20,322 nucleotides of DNA, taken from contig CAMOUY010000033.1 of the NCBI GenBank assembly GCA_946626785.1, positions 1 to 20,322 on the forward strand, in the 5' to 3' direction. How positions within the stretch are numbered: the stretch's first letter is position 1; each line of letters starts with the position of its first letter. The position numbers were made by a program, and so were the translations under genes. The DNA is from UBA9732 sp003456855 (GTDB lineage: Bacteria; Spirochaetota; Spirochaetia; Sphaerochaetales; Sphaerochaetaceae). Of this stretch, positions 6,696 to 13,765 are shown piece after piece. The notes under the pieces were generated by a model. It searched no databases. It saw only the letters and a list, made by a program, of their open reading frames with translations, and was not told the DNA's origin.

Positions 6696-7973
6696 ATGAT
6701 TGATTACAGAGAACTCAAGTCCAGGCGTGACGAGATTGCCAAGAACATTGCAGACCGCAACATGAAGGTCGATGTCGACGAGGCCATCAGGCTGCAGGAC
6801 AAGAGATCCGAGCTTATGAAGGCTGCCGAGGAGCTCAGAGCCGCCAGGAATGAGAACGCCCAGAAGATGAAGGGAAAGATGGACAACGATGCCCGTCAGG
6901 CCCTGATTGCAGAGGGACGTGAGATAAAGGAGAAGATCGCCTGCACAGAGTCCGAGCTGGAGATTGTTGACAAGGACTTCAACACCATAATCAGACAGAT
7001 TCCTAACTATGCACATCCAAAGGCACCTGTAGGAAAGGAAGACAAGGACAACACCGCCATCAAGTACGTCGGAAAGCCACCTGTATTCAACTTCAAGCCG
7101 CTGGACCACGTTCAGATCGGTGAGAAGCTGGACCTGATTGACTTCGAGACCGGAACCAAGGTCAGCGGACCTAAGTTCTACTACCTGAAGAACGAGGCCG
7201 TCCTTCTTCAGATGGCCCTTGAGAACTATGCCATGAACATTGTCACAAAGCATGGCTTCACACCGTTCATCACCCCAGACGTCGCAAAGGAGGAGATCCT
7301 TGAGGGCATCGGATTCAATCCACGCGGGGCAGAGAGCAACATCTACACAGTCGAGGGAACAGGAACCGCACTTGTAGGAACCGCAGAGATCACACTTGGC
7401 GGATACTACAGCGGAGAGGTCCTGGACAAGGCCAAGCTGCCTATCAAGATGACAGGTCTTTCACACTGCTTCAGAAGAGAGGCCGGTGGTGCAGGACAGT
7501 ACTCAAAGGGTCTGTACAGAGTCCACCAGTTCTCAAAGCTCGAGATGTTCATCATCTGTCTTCCAGAGGATTCCGACAGCTTCCATGACGAGCTTCTTGC
7601 CATCGAGGAGGAGATCTACTCCGGACTCGGACTCGCATACAGAGTTGTCGACACCTGCACAGGAGACCTCGGAGCACCTGCTTACAGAAAGTTCGACATC
7701 GAGGCCTGGATGCCAGGCCGAGGAGATGAAGGAGAGTATGGTGAGGTCACCTCTACATCCAACTGCACCGACTACCAGAGCCGCAACCTGAACGTCAGAT
7801 TCAAGGACGATGATGGAAAGACCAAGTACGTCCACATGCTCAACGGTACTGCAGTGGCTCTTTCAAGAGCAGTCGTCGCAGTCCTTGAGAACTACCAGAG
7901 AGAGGACGGAAGCATAGAGATCCCTAAGGCCCTTGTCCCATTCATGGGTGGAAGAACCGAGATTAGAAGGTAA
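6696..7973 (+). CDS. serS: Seryl-tRNA synthetase
   Basis: Class II synthetase that charges tRNA-Ser with serine via seryl-adenylate; cytoplasmic dimer. The 425-residue length is normal. Residues 1-100 form the Lys/Glu-rich antiparallel coiled-coil arm that grips the tRNA-Ser long variable arm. The serine-binding TAE triplet is at 229-231. Motif 2 spans about 259-280 (CFRREAG through RVHQF), and motif 3 is MLNGTAVALSRAVVAVLE near 381-398, ending with ENYQREDGSIEIP as in the family. The start is supported by GAGG 7 bases upstream and a clear promoter. The next gene begins 11 bases after the stop, and the stop codon is part of that gene's ribosome binding site (TAAGGAG). Confidence 0.97.
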   Translation: MIDYRELKSRRDEIAKNIADRNMKVDVDEAIRLQDKRSELMKAAEELRAARNENAQKMKGKMDNDARQALIAEGREIKEKIACTESELEIVDKDFNTIIRQIPNYAHPKAPVGKEDKDNTAIKYVGKPPVFNFKPLDHVQIGEKLDLIDFETGTKVSGPKFYYLKNEAVLLQMALENYAMNIVTKHGFTPFITPDVAKEEILEGIGFNPRGAESNIYTVEGTGTALVGTAEITLGGYYSGEVLDKAKLPIKMTGLSHCFRREAGGAGQYSKGLYRVHQFSKLEMFIICLPEDSDSFHDELLAIEEEIYSGLGLAYRVVDTCTGDLGAPAYRKFDIEAWMPGRGDEGEYGEVTSTSNCTDYQSRNLNVRFKDDDGKTKYVHMLNGTAVALSRAVVAVLENYQREDGSIEIPKALVPFMGGRTEIRR

Positions 7974-7984
7974 GGAGAAATGCC

Positions 7985-9442
7985 ATGGTCGTTGATGTGT
8001 CAGCTTTAACCACTGATTTCTATGAACTCACGATGATGCAGGGTTATTTCCTCAACAACGAGAACCCTGACGTCGTCTTTGACATGTTCTACAGAAAGAA
8101 CCCGTTTGATGGCGGCTATGCCGTCTTCGCTGGACTGGGCGAGCTGCTTCCACAGCTTGAGAGCCTGAACTTCAGCGCAAACGACATCGCTTATCTGAAG
8201 AGCCTGAACATCTTCGACCAGCGCTTTCTGGACTATCTTTCAACCTACAAGTTCAAGGGTGACATCTACGCCCCAAAGGAGGGCACCACGGTGTTCCCTG
8301 GTGAGCCTTTGGTCAGAGTCCACACAAAGCTCATCGATGCACAGCTGATCGAGAGCCTGCTTCTGAACACAGTCAACTTCCAGACCCTGATAGCCACAAA
8401 GGCCATGCGTGTCTGCACGGCAGCAGGTGACGGAGCTGTCATGGAGTTCGGACTGAGACGTGCTCAGGGAATGGACGGAGGCCTCTCCGCCTCACGTGCC
8501 GCATACATCGGCGGTTGCAAGCTTACAAGCAACACGCTGGCCGGAAAGGTCTTCGGCATCCCGGTAGGCGGAACAATGGCCCACAGCTGGGTCATGGCCT
8601 ACGACAACGAACTCGAGGCCTTCAGGGAGTTCGCCAAGATATACCCGAACAACTGTGTCCTTCTGATTGACACCTATGACACTCTTGGAAGTGGAATAGA
8701 GAACGCCATCATAGTCGGAAAGGAGCAGCAGGCCAAGGGCCTCAAGATGGGAGTCAGAATCGACTCCGGAGACCTTTCATACCTTGCACGCGCTGTAAGA
8801 CAGCGTCTTGACGAGGCAGGTCTTCCTGATGCCACAATCTGCGTCTCCAACGACCTTACAGAGCAGATCATCACAACTCTGGTCACAGACAATGTCCCGA
8901 TCGACTCCTGGGGAGTCGGAACCAACCTTGTCACCGGTGGTGACCAGGCAGCTCTGGGTGGAGTCTACAAGCTCTCTGCAAAGGGCAGGAAGGACGGGAC
9001 CTTCCAGCCGACAATCAAGGTGAGCAACTCATCTGCAAAGACCACAAACCCTGGAATCAAGCAGATCTACAGATTCTACGGAAAGGATGGACTTGCAATT
9101 GCAGATCTGATAACCCTCGATGAAGAGGAGATAAAGGACGGCGAGGACCTGATCTTCTACCATCCGGTTACGGACGGTGATCTTTTCCTGCTGAGGGGTG
9201 GGAAGTATGACAAGGTCGAGAAGCTTCTTGGCTGTGTGATGAAGGACGGCAAGATCTGCGTGGAACAGAGATCACTGAAGGAGATCCAGGACTACGCGAA
9301 GGAAAGCCAGAGCCACTTCCACAAGAGCTACAAGAGACTCATCAACCCGCATATCTACAAGGTTTCCCTCTCCAAGAAGCTGAAGAACCTCAAGCATGAC
9401 CTGATTCTTGAATCAAAAGGAATTCCTGTAAATGGCAAGTGA
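7985..9442 (+). CDS. pncB: Nicotinate phosphoribosyltransferase
   Basis: Converts nicotinate and PRPP to nicotinate mononucleotide with ATP hydrolysis, the entry step of NAD salvage (Preiss-Handler route). At 485 residues it fits the long bacterial PncB/NAPRT form. Seen: N-terminal LTTDFYELTMMQGYF, FGLRRAQG (155-162), the likely phospho-accepting histidine His200 in GTMAHSWVMAY, the RIDSGDL loop (258-264), and GVGTNLVTGGDQAALGGVYK. ATG 7985 is preferred over an out-of-frame ATG at 7980 because AAGGAG (7972-7977) is 7 bases from 7985 but only 2 from 7980. It lies 11 bases downstream of serS and overlaps the PAP2 gene, so serS-pncB-PAP2 is one likely operon. Confidence 0.95.
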   Translation: MVVDVSALTTDFYELTMMQGYFLNNENPDVVFDMFYRKNPFDGGYAVFAGLGELLPQLESLNFSANDIAYLKSLNIFDQRFLDYLSTYKFKGDIYAPKEGTTVFPGEPLVRVHTKLIDAQLIESLLLNTVNFQTLIATKAMRVCTAAGDGAVMEFGLRRAQGMDGGLSASRAAYIGGCKLTSNTLAGKVFGIPVGGTMAHSWVMAYDNELEAFREFAKIYPNNCVLLIDTYDTLGSGIENAIIVGKEQQAKGLKMGVRIDSGDLSYLARAVRQRLDEAGLPDATICVSNDLTEQIITTLVTDNVPIDSWGVGTNLVTGGDQAALGGVYKLSAKGRKDGTFQPTIKVSNSSAKTTNPGIKQIYRFYGKDGLAIADLITLDEEEIKDGEDLIFYHPVTDGDLFLLRGGKYDKVEKLLGCVMKDGKICVEQRSLKEIQDYAKESQSHFHKSYKRLINPHIYKVSLSKKLKNLKHDLILESKGIPVNGK

Positions 9443-10118
9443 TCCTAGACCTTACGGAAAGAGGGTGGCCAGCCTTAGATGGGGCCTCTTCTTCTCATTT
9501 CTTCTACTTGTGGTATTCGCCGCGTTCACATGGCTCGTTACCTGGTATGATGTCCAGCCTATAGGCATAAACGGAGCCAATGTAGGCTTCGCCACAATCA
9601 ACAAGGCCGTCCATGACTTGTTCCCTGGGGATGAGGGGTGCTACAACGCCACCGAGATTATAGGGCATTTCTGTCTGCTGATCGCTGCTTGCAATGCCTT
9701 CTTGGCTCTGGTGAACCTTATCAAGAAAAAGGGCCTGAGACGAATGGACAAGTGGTATCTGATCACGATGTTCTACTATGCTGCCATCGTTGCCGTCTAC
9801 ATCGCATTCTCAATGATTCCCATAAACAGCAGACCGAACAACTTCGAGCAGTCCTATCCATCCAGCCATACCTTGCTTGCAGTCTGTGTTCTGTACAGCG
9901 AGATTGTCTTTCTGGGCTATGGTGCAAAGAGGAACAGGGGTTGGATTGAGGTCTTCGACATTGCCCTGTTCATAATGATGATTGCCATGGTGGTGTTCAG
10001 ACTGCTCAGTGGTGTGCATTGGCTCACTGACATTGTCGGAGGAATTCTTCTCTCCTTTGCTCTCATGAGTTTCTACAGGACCTTTGTCAGGTATTTTGAC
10101 TATCCGAAGAAGGGTTGA
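9432..10118 (+). CDS. PAP2-family membrane phosphatase
   Basis: A 228-residue integral membrane protein with about five to six hydrophobic segments (near 18-38, 78-97, 108-130, 145-163, 174-190, 199-215). It belongs to the PAP2 lipid-phosphate phosphatase superfamily, which hydrolyses phosphatidate, undecaprenyl diphosphate or similar lipids via a phospho-histidine. Motif 2 appears as YPSSHT (142-147; usual PSGH) and motif 3 as RLLSGVHWLTD (Arg190, His196, Asp200), matching RX5HX3D. Motif 1 is only partial: RP (134-135) is present, but the position of the usual Lys seven residues before is Ser127. The start overlaps pncB by 11 bases with AGGA about 10 bases upstream. The 3' end overlaps dinB, on the other strand, by 32 bases. 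Lipid substrate unknown. Confidence 0.85.
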   Translation: MASDPRPYGKRVASLRWGLFFSFLLLVVFAAFTWLVTWYDVQPIGINGANVGFATINKAVHDLFPGDEGCYNATEIIGHFCLLIAACNAFLALVNLIKKKGLRRMDKWYLITMFYYAAIVAVYIAFSMIPINSRPNNFEQSYPSSHTLLAVCVLYSEIVFLGYGAKRNRGWIEVFDIALFIMMIAMVVFRLLSGVHWLTDIVGGILLSFALMSFYRTFVRYFDYPKKG

Positions 10119-11292
10119 GGCTTTCCCTCGACCCTAACTCACTTGCCTTCATCATCGTGACTCCCTTTGCTCCCAGGTTGTGTATTACCTGGTCCAGCTT
10201 GCGCTTTCTGTGCTCGTTCTCCGAGAAGAGGCTGTCCTGGATAGGGGCGTTCCCCTTGTACAACTGGTAGAGACCAAGGCCTATGAGCCTTATTCCCTGG
10301 CCGCTCTTCCACTTTGAGAGAAGCAGCCTGTGGGCTATGCTGTAGATCTGGTCTGCATTCAGAATCGGGTCCTCAGGGGTGTCCTGCACCGTTATTGTCC
10401 TGAAGTCGGCACCCCATCTAAGCTTGAGTCCGACAGTCCTTGCCATGACCCCTTCATCGAAGGATCTAGCCATAAGCTCTGAGCTCATGCCCAGGAGGAT
10501 CTGACATAGAGTCTGCTCATCAATAATGTCCTCTATAAAGGTTGTCTCTGTTGAAATCGAATGTGACTTTGACTCCTGGTACATTATTCCAGGGTCCTGG
10601 CCTCTGCATGCCTGATAGAGATACTGCCCGAAGGAGTTGCCAAGTAGTCTCTGGAGCTGAGGGAGGTCAATGCTTCTGACCTGCTCCGGTGTCTGTATCC
10701 TGTGGGCTTCAAGAACCTTCATTCCACTCTTGCCAAGGCCCCAGAGCTTCTTCAGTCCAATGGCGTCTATGAATACCTGCTCCTTGCCTGGGGAGACAAG
10801 GCATATGCCGTCAGGCTTGTTGTAGTCACTTGCCATCTTGGCTATGAACGGTGAGGCGGCTATTCCTATGCTCATGGTTATGCCGATCTCGTCCTTGACC
10901 CGCTTCTTCATTGTCATTGCAAGCTGCTTGGCGGGACCAAAGAGCCTTCTGGTTCCAGTCATGTTCAGAGAGGCCTCGTCGATTGAGACCTGATGCATCT
11001 CCGGAGCATATTCCCTGAGTATTCCCATGACCTGCTTGGAGACTTTGCTGTAGAGATGCATGTCGCCCGGGATGTATATCCCGTTAGGGCAGAGCTTGTA
11101 GGCCGTAAGTGTCGGCATTGCGCTGTGGACTCCGAAGACCCTGGCCTCGTAGGAGCAGGTTGAGACCACGCTTCTTGGACCCACCATGCCTATGATCAAC
11201 GGCTTGCCCCTGTATTCGGGGTGGTCACGCTGTTCAACAGAGGCGAAGAATGCATCGAGGTCAACATGGAAAAAGACTCTTCCGTCCGACAT
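10087..11292 (-). CDS. dinB: Y-family DNA polymerase IV
   Basis: Error-prone translesion polymerase that extends past damaged bases or misaligned ends. The 401-residue protein has the catalytic acidic residues in HVDLDAFFASVE (Asp11) and SIDEAS (Asp105, Glu106), with Phe16 in the steric-gate position. The thumb has the HhH-type segment near LWGLGKSGMKVLEAHRI, followed by the little-finger domain. QDSLF (about 352-356) near the C-terminus matches the QxxLF sliding-clamp motif. No Shine-Dalgarno precedes the ATG; a promoter with an extended -10 ends 6 bases upstream, so the mRNA may be leaderless. No LexA-like box was recognised, so SOS control is not shown. It converges on, and overlaps by 32 bases, the PAP2 gene. 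Confidence 0.94.
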   Translation of the reverse strand: MSDGRVFFHVDLDAFFASVEQRDHPEYRGKPLIIGMVGPRSVVSTCSYEARVFGVHSAMPTLTAYKLCPNGIYIPGDMHLYSKVSKQVMGILREYAPEMHQVSIDEASLNMTGTRRLFGPAKQLAMTMKKRVKDEIGITMSIGIAASPFIAKMASDYNKPDGICLVSPGKEQVFIDAIGLKKLWGLGKSGMKVLEAHRIQTPEQVRSIDLPQLQRLLGNSFGQYLYQACRGQDPGIMYQESKSHSISTETTFIEDIIDEQTLCQILLGMSSELMARSFDEGVMARTVGLKLRWGADFRTITVQDTPEDPILNADQIYSIAHRLLLSKWKSGQGIRLIGLGLYQLYKGNAPIQDSLFSENEHRKRKLDQVIHNLGAKGVTMMKASELGSRESLNPSSDSQNT

Positions 11293-11298
11293 GGTTTA

Positions 11299-11327
11299 AT
11301 TCTATCACACCATTCGCCACTTGTCTT
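11299..11327 (-). promoter_or_regulatory. dinB promoter (leaderless geometry)
   Basis: On the minus strand AAGACA (11327-11322), a 17-base spacer ending in TGA, then TAGAAT (11304-11299, 5/6 match), forming an extended -10 (TGNTAGAAT). Six bases separate it from the ATG, so the predicted transcription start is the A of the start codon. Confidence 0.6.
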
Positions 11328-11349
11328 GGAATCCAGTTGAAGGTAATAT
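11321..11349 (+). promoter_or_regulatory. TSCPD-gene promoter (leaderless geometry)
   Basis: TTGTCT (11321-11326), 17-base spacer, TAATAT (11344-11349), 4/6 matches each. Seven bases separate the -10 from ATG 11357. Its -35 occupies almost the same bases as the dinB -35 on the opposite strand. The only SD-like GAAGG (11338-11342) lies upstream of the predicted transcript start. Confidence 0.5.
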
Positions 11350-11356
11350 TGCTTCT

Positions 11357-11611
11357 ATGAAGGAAATCGATTTTACACCAAGAGGCATCTGTGCCAGAAA
11401 CATCAAGATAACCCTGGATGACGAGAACAGGGTTCAGGAACTGAGATTCGTCGGAGGCTGCGACGGAAACCACAAGGGTCTCAACGCACTTGTGAAGGGA
11501 ATGAAGGCCGAAGAGGCCATCGAGCGTCTTAGCGGCATAACCTGCGGATTCAGGCCTACATCCTGTCCGGACCAGGTGGCTGTAGCCCTCAGGCAGGCAA
11601 ACCTTTCGTGA
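11357..11611 (+). CDS. TSCPD-domain protein (TIGR03905-like)
   Basis: An 84-residue protein with the TSCPD motif (residues 68-72) and conserved cysteines at 12, 35, 63 and 70. The pattern (GICARNI, FVGGCDGNHKGL, ITCGFRPTSCPDQVA) is characteristic of a small family of unknown function related to the C-terminal domain of vitamin-B12-dependent ribonucleotide reductase. The Cys arrangement suggests metal or redox chemistry, but the role is not established. ATG 11357 is chosen because family members start with Met-Lys just before the first strand; a TTG 36 bases upstream in the same frame lies inside the promoter. The stop overlaps the GTG of the next gene as GTGA, so the two are translationally coupled. 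Cytoplasmic by sequence. Confidence 0.85.
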   Translation: MKEIDFTPRGICARNIKITLDDENRVQELRFVGGCDGNHKGLNALVKGMKAEEAIERLSGITCGFRPTSCPDQVAVALRQANLS

Positions 11612-12573
11612 AGAGACTTTCGCTGGTTCTGATCATACTGTGTCTCTGTGTGGGGTCCCTGTTCGCCGAGGACCCCAGACTGGCCGCAATGGGCGGTATT
11701 GGTATAAGTGTGTCCGGAACCAACATGCAGAGCTATCCAAACCCTGCAGCAGTGTTCTTCGATGACAATGATTTCACCTTCGCCTTCAAAGGCATTCTGG
11801 GTGACACCGTAGGGGTTGCCAGCTGGCCCTATCTGCCTGAGACCTCGATGAGCGGACTGTTCGTCAGCGAGATGATAACAATGGGCATTGACGTCACCTT
11901 CGCAGCAGGGAACCACAATGCTGAATATGACCACGTGGACATGCTCCAGTCCAGTACCCTCCAGGTCAACTTCTGCGCAGGCTACGGACCAATAAGCGCT
12001 GGAGTCGGAGTCTCCGGAGGATCTGTCAGACAGAGGCTTGATGTGAAGATGCAGGACGGGGCAGACTACTTCATGCAGACACTGCTGGCAAAATACGACC
12101 GTGTGGTGAACTCGGAATACATACAGGTCAATGCAGGTCTCATGCTGAAGGTTCAGCAGTTCTCCTTTGGAATGCTGCTTGACAACGTCCTGGACAAGGA
12201 GGGCTCAAGCACCACCTTCACCTGGAGGTCCCTGTTCTCCGAGGCCGGAGTCGGAGCCTACTGGAGCAGAAACGAGTACTCCGCAAGAGGAAGGATGAAC
12301 AACCTTGTCTACAGTGCGGCTTTGGAGTTCACAAAGCTGTTTGACAGGGGGAACACCGGCATGAACCTTGGAGGAGAGGTCAAGTTCAGGCTTGTCAGAG
12401 ACTCCAGCGTAAGCGTCAGAGCCGGATACACTGCGGCATTCTCCTCCTTCGGCTCAGGCACTGTGACAACAGGCCTGGGACTGTCGTTCAGGAACCTGGA
12501 ATTCGCAGTCAATCTGCTTGCCCCGATAGGCTCGCATCCAAGCCTCAAGGCCTATGGAACACTGTTGTTCTGA
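11608..12573 (+). CDS. Predicted outer-membrane beta-barrel protein
   Basis: A 321-residue secreted protein. Signal peptide is about residues 1-20 with cleavage near SLFA/EDP. The mature protein starts with DPRLAAMGGIGISVSG and SYPNPAAVFFDD, a pattern seen in PorV/TraF-like and other spirochaete outer-membrane proteins. Alternating hydrophobic, Gly- and aromatic-rich stretches follow, and it ends in Phe (TLLF), the typical terminal aromatic of barrels inserted by BamA. No specific family is assigned with certainty. Start is GTG 11608, overlapping the TSCPD stop by 4 bases (GTGA) with no separate SD, which indicates coupling. The next promoter begins 6 bases after the stop, and no terminator is visible, so read-through into the zinc-ribbon gene is possible. 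Confidence 0.7.
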   Translation: MKRLSLVLIILCLCVGSLFAEDPRLAAMGGIGISVSGTNMQSYPNPAAVFFDDNDFTFAFKGILGDTVGVASWPYLPETSMSGLFVSEMITMGIDVTFAAGNHNAEYDHVDMLQSSTLQVNFCAGYGPISAGVGVSGGSVRQRLDVKMQDGADYFMQTLLAKYDRVVNSEYIQVNAGLMLKVQQFSFGMLLDNVLDKEGSSTTFTWRSLFSEAGVGAYWSRNEYSARGRMNNLVYSAALEFTKLFDRGNTGMNLGGEVKFRLVRDSSVSVRAGYTAAFSSFGSGTVTTGLGLSFRNLEFAVNLLAPIGSHPSLKAYGTLLF

Positions 12574-12578
12574 CTTTA

Positions 12579-12607
12579 TTGACATTCGATGTTATGACAG
12601 TTAATAT
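12579..12607 (+). promoter_or_regulatory. Promoter of the zinc-ribbon gene
   Basis: Perfect consensus -35 TTGACA (12579-12584), 17-base spacer, -10 TAATAT (12602-12607, 4/6). The predicted start near 12614 gives a 25-base leader containing AGGAG (12626-12630), 8 bases before the ATG. The best -35 in the window. Confidence 0.75.
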
Positions 12608-12638
12608 GATTTAGAAATTTCTATCAGGAGCAACGAAT

Positions 12639-12803
12639 ATGTCAAAGGCACATAGAGGTACAGGTTTGAACGAAGTCGCCTATGGCGGACGTGGAACATG
12701 CCCAGTCTGCAAGAGAGAAGCCATCAAGGTCATCTACGAGGTCACAATCGACGGAGAGACCAAGAAGGTCTGCAAGCAGTGCAAGGCTAAGCTTTCAAAG
12801 TAA
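12639..12803 (+). CDS. Small zinc-ribbon protein (54 aa), function unknown
   Basis: A 54-residue ORF starting MSKAHRGTGLNEVAYGGRGT, then two CxxC pairs: Cys21/Cys24 (CPVC) and Cys45/Cys48 (CKQC), with a short hairpin-like strand segment between them and a Lys-rich end (KAKLSK). This is a classic four-cysteine zinc ribbon like those of small ribosome- or RNA-associated proteins. It is clearly a gene: AGGAG 8 bases upstream, a dedicated strong promoter and its own terminator. Basic charge and placement among translation genes (yicC, omega-like, miaA) suggest an RNA or ribosome partner, but that is inference. I recall similar short proteins in spirochaetes but cannot name a characterised one. 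It is not recognisably L28, L33 or another ribosomal protein. Confidence 0.85.
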   Translation: MSKAHRGTGLNEVAYGGRGTCPVCKREAIKVIYEVTIDGETKKVCKQCKAKLSK

Positions 12804-12827
12804 AAGGCTTATAAAGTTCAAGCAAAG

Positions 12828-12856
12828 GGGCTCCTCCACAAGGAGCCCAATTTTTT
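12828..12856 (+). terminator. Intrinsic terminator between zinc-ribbon gene and yicC
   Basis: Perfect 8-bp stem GGGCTCCT / AGGAGCCC with loop CCACA, two A, then six T. It follows the zinc-ribbon stop by 24 bases and ends 18 bases before yicC, leaving no room for a new promoter between, so yicC depends on read-through. Confidence 0.88.
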
Positions 12857-12874
12857 CCAATCAGGGAGGTTTCC

Positions 12875-13747
12875 ATGAAGAGCATGACAGCATATGGCTA
12901 TGCAGAGTTCCAGAACGAGAACTACGTGATGGTTATGGAGCTCAAGAGCTACAACAACAGATATCTTGAGATAAGCTTCAATGCACCACCATATCTTTCA
13001 GCCTATGAGAATGTGATCACAACGCTGATCAAGGAGCATGCCCAGCGTGGACACATTGACCTCTCGATCAGGGTCAAGAACATCAAGAGCAACGTTGAGG
13101 TCAGCGTAGACACCGATGTGGCCAAGGCCTACATCAAGGCCATCAAAGAGGTCTATGACCTGGCCAAGGATCTTAATCCAAAGTTCAACATGGGTGACAT
13201 TCTCTCCCAGGATGGTGTCCTCTCAAGTATCAGAACCGATGGAATCGAAGCATATAAGGAAGGCCTGGACCACTGTGCGGAACTCGTTCTGAAGCAGTTC
13301 GATGAGGCCAAGGCACGTGAAGGGCTGGTCACCAAGAACGACCTTGCCGGAAAGATCGATGCAATCGCCAAGTCCCTGGATGTTGTCAAGGCCAACGTCG
13401 ACGGTCTTGAGGTGATGATCCGCAAGAACCTCACCGACAGGATCCACGAGATGCTGGGAGACCAGCACTATGACGAGAACAGGATCCTGACCGAGGTTGC
13501 CGTCATGCTGAACAGATATACCATCAACGAGGAGGTCGTCAGGCTTGGCGCCCACATAGCCGAGTTCAGGAAGCTTCTCAAGAGCGAGGAGGCTGTAGGC
13601 AAGAGGATGGACTTCCTCTGCCAGGAGATGAACCGAGAGATCAACACTATAGGATCCAAGAGCCAGATGGTCGAGGTCAATCTTGAGGTTGTCAACATGA
13701 AGGATTCGTTGGAGAATGTCCGTGAACAGATAAGGAACATCGAGTAG
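12875..13747 (+). CDS. yicC: YicC/YloC-family endoribonuclease
   Basis: The 290-residue protein matches the YicC family end to end. It has the N-terminal MKSMTAYG opening with ELKSYNNRYLEI (23-34), and the highly conserved C-terminal block GKRMDFLCQEMNREINTIGS followed by VNMKDSLENVREQIRNIE. YicC/YloC proteins are hexameric, metal-dependent RNases that cut structured RNA; E. coli YicC has been linked to small-RNA (RyhB) turnover. ATG 12875 has GGGAGG (12864-12869) 5 bases upstream. It is followed after 18 bases by the cmk-like kinase. In many bacteria yicC neighbours gmk and rpoZ; here the kinase takes the gmk position. No own promoter was found. Confidence 0.93.
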   Translation: MKSMTAYGYAEFQNENYVMVMELKSYNNRYLEISFNAPPYLSAYENVITTLIKEHAQRGHIDLSIRVKNIKSNVEVSVDTDVAKAYIKAIKEVYDLAKDLNPKFNMGDILSQDGVLSSIRTDGIEAYKEGLDHCAELVLKQFDEAKAREGLVTKNDLAGKIDAIAKSLDVVKANVDGLEVMIRKNLTDRIHEMLGDQHYDENRILTEVAVMLNRYTINEEVVRLGAHIAEFRKLLKSEEAVGKRMDFLCQEMNREINTIGSKSQMVEVNLEVVNMKDSLENVREQIRNIE

Positions 13748-13765
13748 GAAACAGGAGAACCGGAA

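Noticed and set aside
6393..7253. 286-codon open frame on the minus strand across serS and the promoter region
   Set aside because: Antisense to conserved serS, runs through both promoters and into trmL in another frame, with no recognisable domain.
11321..11356. Upstream TTG start for the TSCPD gene
   Set aside because: The extra 12 residues are not family-like and the TTG is part of the predicted -35 element.
11290..11360. LexA/SOS box before dinB, and likewise before umuC (15505-15541)
   Set aside because: No CTGT-N8-ACAG-type or CGAAC-N4-GTTCG-type sequence was found at either site.
12639..12803. Ribosomal protein (L28/L33/L36-like) identity for the zinc-ribbon ORF
   Set aside because: The cysteine spacing resembles small ribosomal proteins but the surrounding residues do not match any I know.
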